This document shows, piece after piece, positions 48,397 to 59,200 of a stretch of DNA of 64,000 nt. The position numbers and the translations under genes are program-made. The notes under the pieces were generated by a model. The model did not search any database. It was not told the origin of the DNA and saw nothing but the letters and a program-made list of their open reading frames with translations. The DNA is from Posidonia oceanica (taxonomy: Eukaryota; Streptophyta; Magnoliopsida; Alismatales; Posidoniaceae), in assembly GCA_037176725.1 (NCBI GenBank), contig JAZBRS010000049.1, forward strand, positions 14,278,001-14,342,000. Direction: 5' to 3'. Within the stretch, counting starts at the first letter, position 1. Each line of letters starts with the position of its first letter.

Positions 48397-48798
48397 GGTG
48401 TTACTTGCACTGGTTAGGAAAAACAAAAGGAAATTGTTACTTGCTTCCAAACAAGTCACCGTTTCGAAATCTGCACCTAAAACATGGGAGGTAGGTAGCA
48501 AAGAGATCGTGAGATGACCACAAGTGACAGCTACCACCACCACCACATTGGGGGGTGATGTGATACGGCCCGTCCAAATGCATGATAGTTGTGACTGCAG
48601 TTAATAACTTCATCTCAGTTTGGCATTTTCTCCCAAATTCTTATTTGCGAATATACTAATGAAGATGTCAATAAAATCGATATCAAATGTATATAAAATT
48701 GTATATACAGCCAAAAGGATGTTCAACAACAAACAAACTATAGAATCTCTCAGTTCAGATTGGTGGCAAGAGCTTAGCTACTGTTAGAACATAGAGCA

Positions 48799-51059
48799 AG
48801 TACCTGTTGCTCCTAATGGGTGTCCAATAGCCATAGCCCTTCCATTCACATTAACTTTTGAAGGGTCAAGTTCAAGCTTCTTGCAACAGTATACATATTG
48901 AGAAGCAAATGCCTATGAAAGAAGCAGAATAGGACAAGATTATATTGTAAGTAAGAAAGCATTGTGTTGTGCATCAAGTTTCAAGTAATATTTCAAGAAG
49001 CTATTGTTACCTCATTAATTTCAAAAAGGTCAATATCATCAAGTTCAAGGCCGGCTCTTTTTACAGCAGTAGGAATTGCAACTGCAGGACCAATGCCCAT
49101 TACAGCAGGATCAACCCCGACAGCCGCAAAACTCCTATAGTAACAAAATTTCCAGTTAAATGTACAATGCTTAGACATTGATTGTATACTTACAGCTAAT
49201 ATTAAAACATCCCAAGTCAAGGCCAAGACAAAATGGAAGTGAGCAATCTACTCTTTTACTTTCATTAACATAAAAACAACCTACCTTCCAAACAGATAAA
49301 AGTCTAGAATCCAACAAAAAATGTATGATAACACAAAGAGAATCTGACAAGCAAAACCAGCATACTGCTAGACACTGCCAGATGTCCCAATAAATTAGGT
49401 GAACTCTTTCATAAAAAAAATTATTAAGAATTTCTAATACCTGAATACACCAAGAATAGGGAGACCTTTTTGCATTGCTATGGATCTTTTCATCAAGAGA
49501 ACTGCCCCAGCACCATCACTTACCTGACTAGCATTCCCTGTAACAGAAAAAGCTTATATTATCTATCAGAAATACTGTGAATCAACATGATGTTAAACCA
49601 GAAATACATTGAAATATACCAGCCGTAGTAGTTCCATCTTTCTTAAATGCTGGTTTGAGCTTTGCTAGAATAGGTACTGAAGTATCAGGACGAATACCAT
49701 CATCCATCGAGATGGTTACTCTCTTTTCCACTCCAGATTTTGGATCAACAATCTAGATAAAAGTAGTAGATCATACATATATTTAGCACTTCATGTAAAC
49801 AAATATAACCCATGTAGAATCAAGCAAAAAAAAAAAAACATCTACCAAATGAAACTGACTATTAACTGAGGAAATGACCTAGGAGCATTACTTATGGTGC
49901 CAATTGCCTCTCACATCAAATTATATTCTCTTGGATATTAAGTTTTTGTTTAAGTGTAAATAAACTATGCTAGTGGTAATGTTTATTTATCTGAAATCGA
50001 CAAGCATGATGTACTCTACACCTAGATGAAATCGAGATTTTCAGTAATTTGAGGTCCATAAGATCCTACATATGGTAAAATTTATCATTATGGTTACGAA
50101 ACCTACTGACAGTCATTGCAGTTGAAGTTCATATGGAAGATGTCCAACAAATAGAGAAGATCAGAAATGATTATCAACTTAATATCAAATCTGTGTTCAA
50201 CTTTAAAAAAAAAAATCTTTGTTCAACTTACACAAGTCAATTTTCAATTACCATATCAATTTACAAACTGAATGACATAAAGATCATTGACGCCAAAGTA
50301 GAACCTACCCTTGTTGTGACAGGAACAATTTCATCTTTAAATTTACCAGCAGCAGCTTTCCTGCGAGAGTCCACCTAGAAACAAGTATAAAAGCTTTGTT
50401 GTTATTAGATCAGTTTCACTAAGAAATAAGGCAAGTACAAACCAGGAACTCACAGTGGCTTGATCCTGCTCTTGTCATGTTACACCATAACGGATAGCAA
50501 CATTCTCAGAGGTCATGCCCATGGGAAGTGGGTAGTCACGTGCTTGGGCAAAAATCTCCATATCGTAAGAAATGGCAGTTTTCTGTCTGTGAACCAAGCA
50601 TTCTAAGTACTAAACTCCAAAGATTAATGGAGGAAAATCTGATATATAGACGTTAGATGGCCTACATACTCTGGGATTTGAATTGTGAAAAGCCATTGAA
50701 TCTGTAGTCATAGATTCCAGTCCAGCTCCAATCCCTGACCAAGGATGATATATGGTTATCTATGCATCATAAGAAAAGAGAAGCACATGAATCATTCAAT
50801 GAATGGCCCATTCTCACCTATATCATAAAAACCAGAGTTTATAGTAGAGACAACATCAGCAACTGCCTGAAGGCTAGATGAGCATTGCTTGTTGACTGTT
50901 CTAATTGGAGCGGTATCTATGTTTACAGGAAAAATCTTAGCATCAATTAACATTTTGAAAACAAAACAAAATAGAAATAAAAGAAATAACAATACCAGGA
51001 AAAACCAGCATAGAATGCTGCCATCCTGCACTCAATGGCCCTTTTTGAGCTTGGAGCTA
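48799..51059 (-). pseudogene. captured 3-ketoacyl-CoA thiolase fragment (KAT/PED1 type)
   Basis: Thiolase of this type does the last step of beta-oxidation in plant peroxisomes. On the minus strand the exons read, in order: SKRAIECRMAAFYAGF (about 51050), TVNKQCSSSLQAVADV with the active-site Cys (50900), AGLESMTTDSMAF (50710), PLPMGMTSENVAIRYG (50530), RRKAAAGKFKDEIVPV (50350), [10 protein letters not shown] and [10 protein letters not shown] (49700), NASQVSDGAGAVLLMK (49510), MGIGPAVAI and [11 protein letters not shown] (49080), [15 protein letters not shown] (48830). Introns are kept, so it was copied from genomic DNA. A TGA lies at 50475-50477, the NVNGG motif reads NVNGR, and both the start and the last exons are missing. 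It lies inside the CACTA element and is therefore a captured fragment. Confidence 0.88.
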
Positions 51060-52607
51060 TTGGACGAAAAAATTACACATTATGTCATCAAGTTAAAAGA
51101 AAGTAAAGTTCACCTGGTAACATAAGGTATTGGAATATATTCTTAATGTAATATAAATTTATTATTCAAGATCAGTGTGGGATGTAAGAATTTTGATTAT
51201 TTTCATTCCTCCATCTGCTTATAACACATTTTAAGTATTAAGCCATGACTTTTACAAACCAATTTCAAGCACTGAATTCATTGTTGAGTACATGAAATTT
51301 GGAATGGCTCAATTATGTAGGATAATAACCATTACATCTAAGCTTTTGTGGCCCACTGAGCTCAAGAAAATTAGGCCAGCAGGAAGCAATTTCAAGCTGT
51401 AAAAGAGCAATAATAAGCAAGGAACAAGGAAAGATAACTCCTTCCAAATCAGGCTAAAACTTCTTTTCTATTAGAAGTATTTGGTTTTATAAGACACTGA
51501 AAATTATTCTCAAAGGCTGTTTGCAGAAAACATGTCTACCTAAGGCGTAGTATCTCAAATGTGTCCCAAAAAAGAGCAAACTAAACATGTCAATACATAG
51601 GTAGGGAGAGATGTCCACCTTGAAAAAAGGCATAAGATCTCACAATGTAATTTAGATGTTGAATATGCATACATCCTAAAGTTTGTCTCCACAACTACAT
51701 ATCCCTGCAGAGAAGATGTCATGCACACTTAGATTACAATGAACTAATATACAGAAGATATGGTAAATCAGATTATATCTGAATAAGCTATGCCAAGACC
51801 AATGGGCACCGATCATCTCTATAAACAAGATGTGAGCAATATATGAAGTATCACTGCATTATTTTACTAAAGATTAAATGGCTACTGTGATAAACAAAAT
51901 CTATGAACTTGATGAGCGGAAGGGAAGCATAAGAATGATGAAAATCAATAATGATCCGATGAATAAGGCAAAAATGTACAATATAGAAACAAATTTAAAA
52001 CTTGGGCTCCTTGGCAAGAGACAGTGAAGAATCACAGTTCAAACTGCTGACTGATAACATAAAACAAAATTAACAAGGTGGCAGTCACTCTAAATGATAG
52101 ACATTATAAATCTGAAACAGCTTTTTCCCTTTTTTTTGTTTTAGAGAGAAAATTCTATAACAAGATTTTAAGAGAAAATTAGGATATGCGAATTCTTTTT
52201 GAAACTTTTAGCATCTCTCTAAACTTACTGCTACTTCATTTATTGAAAGGTAAAACAAGAAAAAGGAGGAGCTACACTATACAAATGTTTGAGAATAATC
52301 ACCTTAGAAAGAAATAGATTAACTTAATCAAAAAGAGATCAATTGGAAAGATAACCAAGGATTATGTAGAGTATAACAATTAAAACAACAAAACTCCAAC
52401 TCTCACTCACTTTATCACCGTAGTTCTATGTATCCCACAGCAATCACAACATAGCCAATGAGAGCAGCAAATAAAACAACCACACTCCAAACCGAACTTA
52501 AAAAGCTAACAAATTTCCCTCAAGTACAAACAGTCGTTCCCAAATCAGATCTCCACAGATTAACAAACGAAACAAAAAGGACGGAATTCCAAATGAACTC
52601 TTCAAAC

Positions 52608-52960
52608 CTGTGGGAGAAGACCAAGCAGCATGCAGCACACACCGCTCTTGCACATTCGAGCAGAACTCGATCAAGTTCTTGTTGAGATCCCCTCTGAGCA
52701 CGCACCCATTCCACACGGATGACCCATCCCAGACCATCACCTGGCCAGTAAGCACGACGTTCAGGGCGACGTAGGCGTCGACGGTGATCTTTGGGAGCCA
52801 CTGTTCGAGGGGGATGATCCTCCTCTAGCTGTGGTAGTCCCACTTGATCTGGTTCGGAGACGAGGTGGTCGATGGGGTCGGGCTAGTGGAAGCGTGGTGG
52901 GGGAGAGGGAGGAGGAGACGCTCACTTGGAACACCATCGAAGGAGTAGAGGAGTCATCTA
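52608..52960 (-). pseudogene. captured gamma-carbonic-anhydrase-like (complex I) exon
   Basis: The frame gives NQIKWDYHS, a stop (TAG, 52825-52827), then RRIIPLEQW, TGQVMVWDGSSVWNG, VLRGDLNK and FCSNVQERCVLHAAWSS, ending at a CACAG/GTTTGAAG donor at 52608. This is the start of the left-handed beta-helix of plant gamma-CA-like proteins, subunits of the matrix arm of mitochondrial complex I. A Ser/Thr/Pro-rich stretch upstream (to about 52960) looks like the presequence, and 52960-53190 could be its 5' leader. Only this first exon is present. Same orientation as the thiolase fragment, 1.5 kb away, so a joint transcript is conceivable. Confidence 0.85.
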
Positions 52961-53204
52961 GGGCAAAGAGGATTGGGATCTGAAGAAGAAGAATAAGAAG
53001 AAGAAGGGCGAAAGGGTTTCGGTGGTGGACTTGAAGGAAGGGGAGGAAGACGAAGGGAGGTAGAGTTTAGGTGGTGTTTTTGGAGGAAGGGGAGGAAGAA
53101 GAAAGGAGGAGGGTTTGGTTTCGTCGGTTTGGGAATAGATCGAGGGATTCGGGGAGGAGTGGGAAAGTAACACAAGAAAAAAGGACAAAGGCCTCGTGCG
53201 AGAA

Positions 53205-53375
53205 CAATTTTCTCAGTTTAGCTAGGACTTAGCGAGGATATGTCCTCGTTAAGTCCTCATTATAACCTTGCGAGGAAATATCCTCATTGTTTCCTCATTA
53301 TTTGTCCTCGTTAAAATATTGCGAGGACTTTTCCTCGCAATTTCCTCGCTAGGTGTCCTTGCAAAATGTAGAATT
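53205..53375. repeat. CACTA right subterminal repeats
   Basis: Dense GCGAGGA / TCCTCGC motifs mirroring those at 45360-45690, just inside the right terminus. Confidence 0.85.
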
Positions 53376-53385
53376 TCTAGTAGTG

Positions 53386-53524
53386 AAACTACCAAGCTGG
53401 AGTACGGTAGGGGTAGAGGGAATTTCCAGGGGAGATGGTGAAGTGCATAGCGAGGTAATCTTGTAGGTCTCTTTTAGTTAGTGGAGTGACAGCTTCCTCG
53501 ATAGAAGGTTGATGGTTAGGGGTG
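53386..53524. repeat. dispersed repeat, copy 2, right part
   Basis: Matches 10217-10355 in SAL1 intron 2 (ACTACCAAGCTGGAGTACGG to GATGGTTAGGGGTG). It ends where an Ogre/Tat LTR begins. Confidence 0.9.
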
Positions 53525-53918
53525 TGTTGACACCCCATTTTGACAGGCTTGATCAATTGGAATCTCCTGGTGACTTCTGGATCCAAATCTAGGTCCAAAC
53601 CCACACATTCCTTCTCATCCTACCCTTCAAAACAAGCCCAAACTTAACCTAAAATTACATCCCTTTTCCAAGCCCAAAAACTACCCAAAAATCATAGGAA
53701 AACTCACCATTCCCAACTTAGCAAACCTACCCAAAAACCCTCAAAAATTTCAAACCAAAACCACTCCCAAAAACCCTAGAAAACCTAGGTAAAACTACCC
53801 TTTTTCTACACCTTAAAACTCTTCCAAAACTTTCCTAAAACTAAACCCAAACCTTAGGTCCAACACTAGAGACCCTAGGCCACACATTCCCCAAATTTCA
53901 CTACTTTTCAAAACCTCT
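53525..53918 (+). repeat. Ogre/Tat LTR, first 394 bp only
   Basis: Starts TGTTGACACCCC and is nearly identical to the first 394 bases of the full LTR at 56837. Homology ends abruptly at AAAACCTCT, after which the two copies diverge (GCAAGGCCCC here, AACCCCCTC there). The remaining 5.4 kb of this LTR is deleted. Confidence 0.88.
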
Positions 53919-54045
53919 GCAAGGCCCCTGGCCAGACTTGCTGCCAAACATCGTAGGAAAGTCCTCATCAATCAACCCAAGTGCCGACCCATGACATCTG
54001 AGCAAGCAAAGCTGCCGGGCACTGTCATCCGGATCTTCATCAGTG

Positions 54046-54225
54046 GGCTGGCACCCCCAACTGCCCAGCGATAGGTCCGTCAACCTGTCATCCCAGGCTG
54101 GCACCCCCAACTGCCCGGCGATAGGTCCGTCAACCTGTCATCCTTGGCTGGCACCCCCAACTGCCCGGTGATAGGTCCGTCAACCTGTCATCATCCCCGG
54201 GCTGGTACCCCAAACTACTCGTCTG
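54046..54225 (+). repeat. tandem array A, 50-bp unit
   Basis: About 3.5 units starting GGCTGGCACCCCCAACTGCC and containing GATAGGTCCGTCAACCTGTC, with starts at 54046, 54096, 54146 and about 54199. Confidence 0.9.
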
Positions 54226-54404
54226 GCAAACATGATAGTTTTGTCTTCATCCTCTGCTTTCGATGCCAAGGACGCGTTGACCAACCCCTGGTATCATCCT
54301 GATATCAGGGGCATCTTTTGATCGCCCCTTGGTATCACTCTCTCTCTCTTTCCCCCATGATATTCCTGGTATCATGGGATGATTCGCTCTCATGAAACCC
54401 ATTC

Positions 54405-54990
54405 ATTTGCCAGCCGATAAGTCCGATATCTTATCATCTCTTTCCCTTTGCCGGTCGATAAGTCCGATATCTTATCAATCCTTCATCCCCTCTTTGCCGG
54501 CCGATAAGTCCGATATCTTATCATTCTATTCTTTTATTCATTTACCGGCCGATAAGTCCGATATCTTATCATCTCTTTCCCTTTGCCGGCCGATAAGTCC
54601 GATATCTTATCAATCCTTCATCCCCTCTTTGCCGGCCGATAAGTCCGATATCTTATCATTCTATTCTTTTATTCATTTGCCGGCCGATAAGTCCGATATC
54701 TTATCATCTCTTTCCCTTTGCCGGCCGATAAGTTCGATATCTTATCAATCCTTCATCCCCTCTTTGCTGGTCGATAAGTCCGATATCTTATCATTCTATT
54801 CTTTTATTCATTTGCCGGCCGATAAGTCCGATATCTTATCATTCCTCCATCCCCTCTTTGCCGGCTGATAAGTTCGATATCTTATCATTCTATTCTTTAA
54901 TTCATTTGCCGGCTGATAAGTCCGATATCTTATCATCCCTTTCCCTTTGCCGGCTGATAAGTCTGATATCTTATCAATCTCTTTCTTATC
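54405..54990 (+). repeat. tandem array B, higher-order repeat of three monomers
   Basis: About 13 monomers share TTTGCCGGCCGATAAGTCCG and ATATCTTATC and differ in their spacer tails: type 1 TCTCTTTCCC, type 2 ATCCTTCATCCCCTC, type 3 TTCTATTCTTTTATTCA. The order is 1-2-3, 1-2-3, 1-2-3, 2-3, 1, then a decayed unit, giving a period of about 135 bp. Each monomer has GATAAG...CTTATC, able to form a short stem. Confidence 0.9.
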
Positions 54991-55275
54991 AATCTTTTTC
55001 TTATCAATCAATCACTTTTTTTCTTAACAATCTTTTTCTTATCAATCAATCACTCTTTTCCTTATCAATCAATCAATCACTCTTTTTCTTATCAATCAAT
55101 CAATCATTTTTTTTCTTATCAATCATCAATCAATCAATCAATCCCTCTTTTTCCTATCAATCATCAATCAATCAATCAATCTCTCTTTTTCTTATCAATC
55201 AATCACTCTTTTTTTTATCAATCAGTCAATCAATCAATCAATCACTCTTTTTCTTATCAATCAATCAATCAATCA
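54975..55275 (+). repeat. (ATCA)n-rich array
   Basis: Runs of ATCAATCAATCA separated by CTCTTTTTCTT-like words, a degenerate 30-60-bp periodicity linking arrays B and D. Confidence 0.9.
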
Positions 55276-55277
55276 CT

Positions 55278-56290
55278 GCTCTTTCCGGTTGATAGGATCG
55301 TAAACTATCATCTTGGGCTGATGTCTTATCTAGCCCGCAGTTGTGTTATACGGCTGACATCCAGTAACTATCCCTCGTAATTGCACTTTCCGGTTGATAG
55401 GACCGTAAATTATCATTCTCTGGCTGATGATCCAAAACTCATCCTTGGCTGATATCCAAAACTATCACTTGCAATTACGTTATACGGCTGATATCCAGTA
55501 ACTATCCTCTGCAATTGCACTTTCCGGTTGATAGGACCGTAAACTATCGCTCCCGGTTGATAGGCCCGTAAACTATCACTCCAGGTTGATAGGCCCGTAA
55601 ACTATCGCTTCCGGTTGATAGGACCGTAAACTATCACTTGCAATTGCATTATACGGCTGATAACCAGTAACTATCCCTCATGATTACGCTTTCCGGTTGA
55701 TAGGACCGTAAACTATCGCTCCCGGTTGATAGGTCCGTAAACTATCGCTCCCGGTTGATTGGTCCGTAAACTATCGCTTCCGGGTTCGTAAACTATCGCT
55801 TCCGGTTGATAGGACCGTAAACTATCGCTGCGCCAATCATGTTATACGGCTGATATCCAGTAACTATCACTCGCAAATGCCCTTTCCGGTTGATAGGACC
55901 GTAAACTATCGCTCCCGGTTGATAGGCCCATAAACTATCGCTTCTGGTTGATAGGACCGTAAACTATCATTCTCTGGCATTTACGTTATACGGCTGATAA
56001 CCAATAACTATCACTCATAGATTGTGCTTTCGGTTGATAGGACCATAAACTATCGCTTCCGGTTGATAGGCCCGTAAACTATCACTTCCGGTTGATAGGA
56101 TCGTAAACTATCCTGCACAATCATGTTTTACGGCTGATATCCAGTAACTATCACTCACAACTGCTTCCGGTTGATAGGTCCGTAAACTATCACTTCCGAT
56201 AGATAGGTCCGTAAACTATCGCTTCCGGTTGATAGGTCCGTAAACTATCGCTTCCAGTTGATAGGACCGTAAACTATTCGGTCGATAAGC
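55278..56290 (+). repeat. tandem array D, about 28-bp unit
   Basis: More than 20 units of CGGTTGATAGG-NCCGTAAACTATC type, interspersed with a second type, ACGGCTGATATCCAGTAACTATC. Every unit has GATAG...CTATC or GATA...TATC in inverted order. Confidence 0.9.
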
Positions 56291-59200
56291 CCGACACCTT
56301 ATCACCCTCTTCGCGCGACTTTGTCCCAGGAAGGCAAAGTCCCGCATCCCCTTGCGATAGGAGAGTCGGCCTCTCTCCCCTCGCACCCTTTTTGCTAGCT
56401 TGCTCTCCGGGCGGGGACAAGCTGCACTTTTCTTTCTCGCCTTGTCGTACAAGTTTGGCCTGCCTGCCGGGTCTTTGCGCCACATCGCGTTTTTCTTTTA
56501 GCATTCTTCTTTTGTATCGTCTTTGCACTTTCCTTTTCTAGCACTGCATACTAGTCCAGCATCATCATCATCTTGTGCTGCATCAGCATTCTTAGCTGTA
56601 CTAACTTTTGCACTAACATTTGCATTGCATTTGCATTAGCATGCATTGCATACATTGCATCTTATCCATCTGTACCTGCACTTTGCATTGCGGCAACGAG
56701 ATACGACTTTTGGTGCATCCGCCGAATAAGTAACTCACGCCAATAGCAATCTTCTGCTCCCGTCGGTCAGATGGGGTGTCTTGTCAACCCTGAGCAGCGG
56801 CCTCGCTTCGCTTGACCTCGCTCAGGGAGGGGCATCTGTTGACACCCCATTTTGACAGGCTTTATCAATTAGAATCTCCTGGTGACTTCTGCATCCAAAT
56901 CTAGGTCCAAATCCACACATTCCTTCTCATCCTACCCTTCAAAACAAGCCCAAACTTAACCTAAAATTACATCCCTTTTCCAAGCCCAAAAACTACCCAA
57001 AAATCATAGGAAAACTCACCATCCCCCAACTTAGCAAACCTACCCAAAAACCCTCAAAATTTTCAAACCAAAACCACTCCCAAAAACCCTAGAAAACCTA
57101 GGTAAAACTATTCTTTTTCTACACCTCGAAACCCTTCCAAAACTTTCCCAAAACTAAACCCAAACCTTAGGTCGAACACTAGAGACCCTAGCCCACACAT
57201 TCTCCAAATTTCACTTCTTTTCAAAACCTCTAACCCCCTCATTTCATCAAATTATCCTTTTCTCTCTCCTAGATTATTCTTTTCTCTCTCCTCTCTCTCT
57301 CTCTCCTGATTATCCTCCTTCTTTTCATCCCCTTCTCTCCCTTCTTCTTGCCTAACTGTGGGCCTACTTTGTGCATCTATCTCTTCTGAATCGTATTTAT
57401 ATTTTTGTCTTATTTTTAGCATTTTCTTTGGCTTTCAAAAAATTATTTTCTCTCCACTCCTCTCTTTCATCTTTATTCCCTCATTTCTCCTTTTTCTTCT
57501 TCCCTTTTCTTTTCCTTTCCTCTCTTCCACTAAATCCCTAAAAAATCCTTAAAAACCTCTAAAACTCTAAAAACAAAAGGAAAACAAACCAAAACCCTAA
57601 GAAAAATAATTAAAAACACTAAACAAACAATTAAAAAACAAAAGCATAACTAAATCTAACTAAAACCAAAAACCAAGAATGCAACTTAAAAAATGCAAAA
57701 CTAATAAAAATAAAATGCTATAAAATCAAGAAAAAAACCAAAATGTAATCAAAGCAAGCAAAAGTAAAAACCCTACTAAAAAACAATAAAAAACAAGTCC
57801 TAAAGGGAAAAGAAAACAATTAAAAAATGCTAAGGCAAGTAATTAAGAAAAAAACCTAACTTAACAATCCTAAAAGGAAACAATTTGAAAACTTAATTAA
57901 AAAAAAATAATAAAAACAAACAATCAAAATGTAAGAACACCTAATTAAAAATTTAACAAGAAGACCTAACCTAAAAAATAATAAAAGAAATTAACAAACA
58001 AAATCAAATCTAAAAGGAAACTTAAACAAAACCCTAAAAGATCAAAATCAAAAGCCAAAACTCACTCTAATTAATTTAAAAACAAACTTTAAAAAATCCT
58101 AATTAACATCCCAAATACTTAACAAGAAAAACATAATTAAAAAACAATTTAAAAAACTTAACAAACATTTTAACAAAATCAAAAACAATTTAAAGAAAAG
58201 AAAACCCTAAAAAACCCTAATCAAAATTGAAACTCTTTAATCCTAATTAACTAATAAAAAACAATCACTAAAATACCCAACTTAAAATCCTAACTCAAAC
58301 ACAACTATTCCAAGAACCTTTTCTATTTTTATTTTATTTTTATTTATTTTTATTTCCTTCTTCTTTCCCTTCTTCTTTTCCCTTTCTTTCCTTCCTCCTT
58401 TCTTTTCTATTTCTTTTTTCCTCTCTTCTGGTCCAGCCTAGTTGCGGGCCCAGCTCCTCCCCTCCTTCCGTCTTCCTTTCTTTTTTTCTTTTTTTCTTTC
58501 GCGCAAAGCCCGGCCCATTAGCCAACCTCCTCTTCCTCCTTCCTTCTCCTTCTTCTTCTTCTCCCGTAGTTCTTCTTCCTCTCCCGCCAGTCTCCCTCCT
58601 TCTCTTCAAAATTCAATTCTCTCTTCCCTCTCGATCCCATCAGCCTCCAGCTCACTTCTCCTCTCTCAGCTCTCAGCAGGATCCCCGGGGAGCATTCAAT
58701 GCGCGTCGCCTCCGGCCGTCCTTGTTGCTGCCAGCTGTTGCTCCCACCGGTGGATTTTCAAAATCCAGTGCGCCCTTCACTCCTTCAGCACCTGTTAAAG
58801 CTCCCCCTCCACTCCTTCTTCGCAGCCTTTTGTCGTCTGAGAGAGAGCAAGCAATCCAGAGAGCAGAGAGCACCAGAACTCCCCCCTCTTCCCACTGCAG
58901 AACAACCCTCTTCTTCTTCTTCCTTTTCACTGGAACCAGAGCACCCAACAGTCCTCAAACTTCTCCCAATTCACCCCCCAATCTCGGCCAAACCTCCACC
59001 ATCACAGTCCTCCATTCCACGACCAAATCCACCCTGAAATCACCCCGAACCACTCTGAAACCACTTACAGAACCCAACACTTCCCCTTCCAAAATTCCAA
59101 GCGCATCAGACCGCTAAATCCCCCCAAACTCCACCCTGCAACTCACTAGAATCCTATCTCCCCAAAGCACCAGAGCCTTAGCCATCTCCTCCCCCACAGT

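Larger units (their letters stand above)
45339..53385. mobile_element. non-autonomous CACTA transposon carrying gene fragments, TSD AAA
   Basis: Ends are CACTACTAGAAA and TTTCTAGTAGTG, perfect 12-bp inverted repeats, flanked by AAA (45336-45338, 53386-53388). The related repeat at 10214-10222 is the empty site. Both subterminal regions are full of GCGAGGAC/TCCTCGC words, as in En/Spm elements. No transposase frame is seen. The 8.05-kb interior holds a nested hAT element, a thiolase gene fragment and a gamma-carbonic-anhydrase-like exon. 51060-52607 shows no recognisable gene. Confidence 0.92.
53919..56836 (+). mobile_element. Ogre/Tat internal 3' region with tandem arrays and polypurine tract
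   Basis: No coding region. It consists of tandem repeats followed by a region ending CTCAGGGAGGGGCATC directly before the LTR start at 56837, a polypurine tract. Tandem repeats between pol and the 3' LTR are known in Ogre-like elements. The apparent ORFs at 54392-54868 and 54858-55292 are translations of the repeats. Confidence 0.75.

Noticed and set aside
54392..55292. ORFs with repeating SDILS / SINQS motifs
   Set aside because: They follow directly from the tandem arrays, whose unit lengths (41, 46 and 48 bp) are not kept in frame in other parts of the array.
54405..56290. Regular repeats with variable spacers that resemble a CRISPR array
   Set aside because: Plant nuclear context, spacers recur in a fixed order, no cas genes, and the arrays lie inside a retrotransposon.
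53525..56836. Reading this interval as a complete short LTR retrotransposon with LTRs at 53525 and 56837
   Set aside because: Only 394 bp of the left LTR is present, no primer site follows it, and the right LTR is 5.8 kb and followed by its own primer site.
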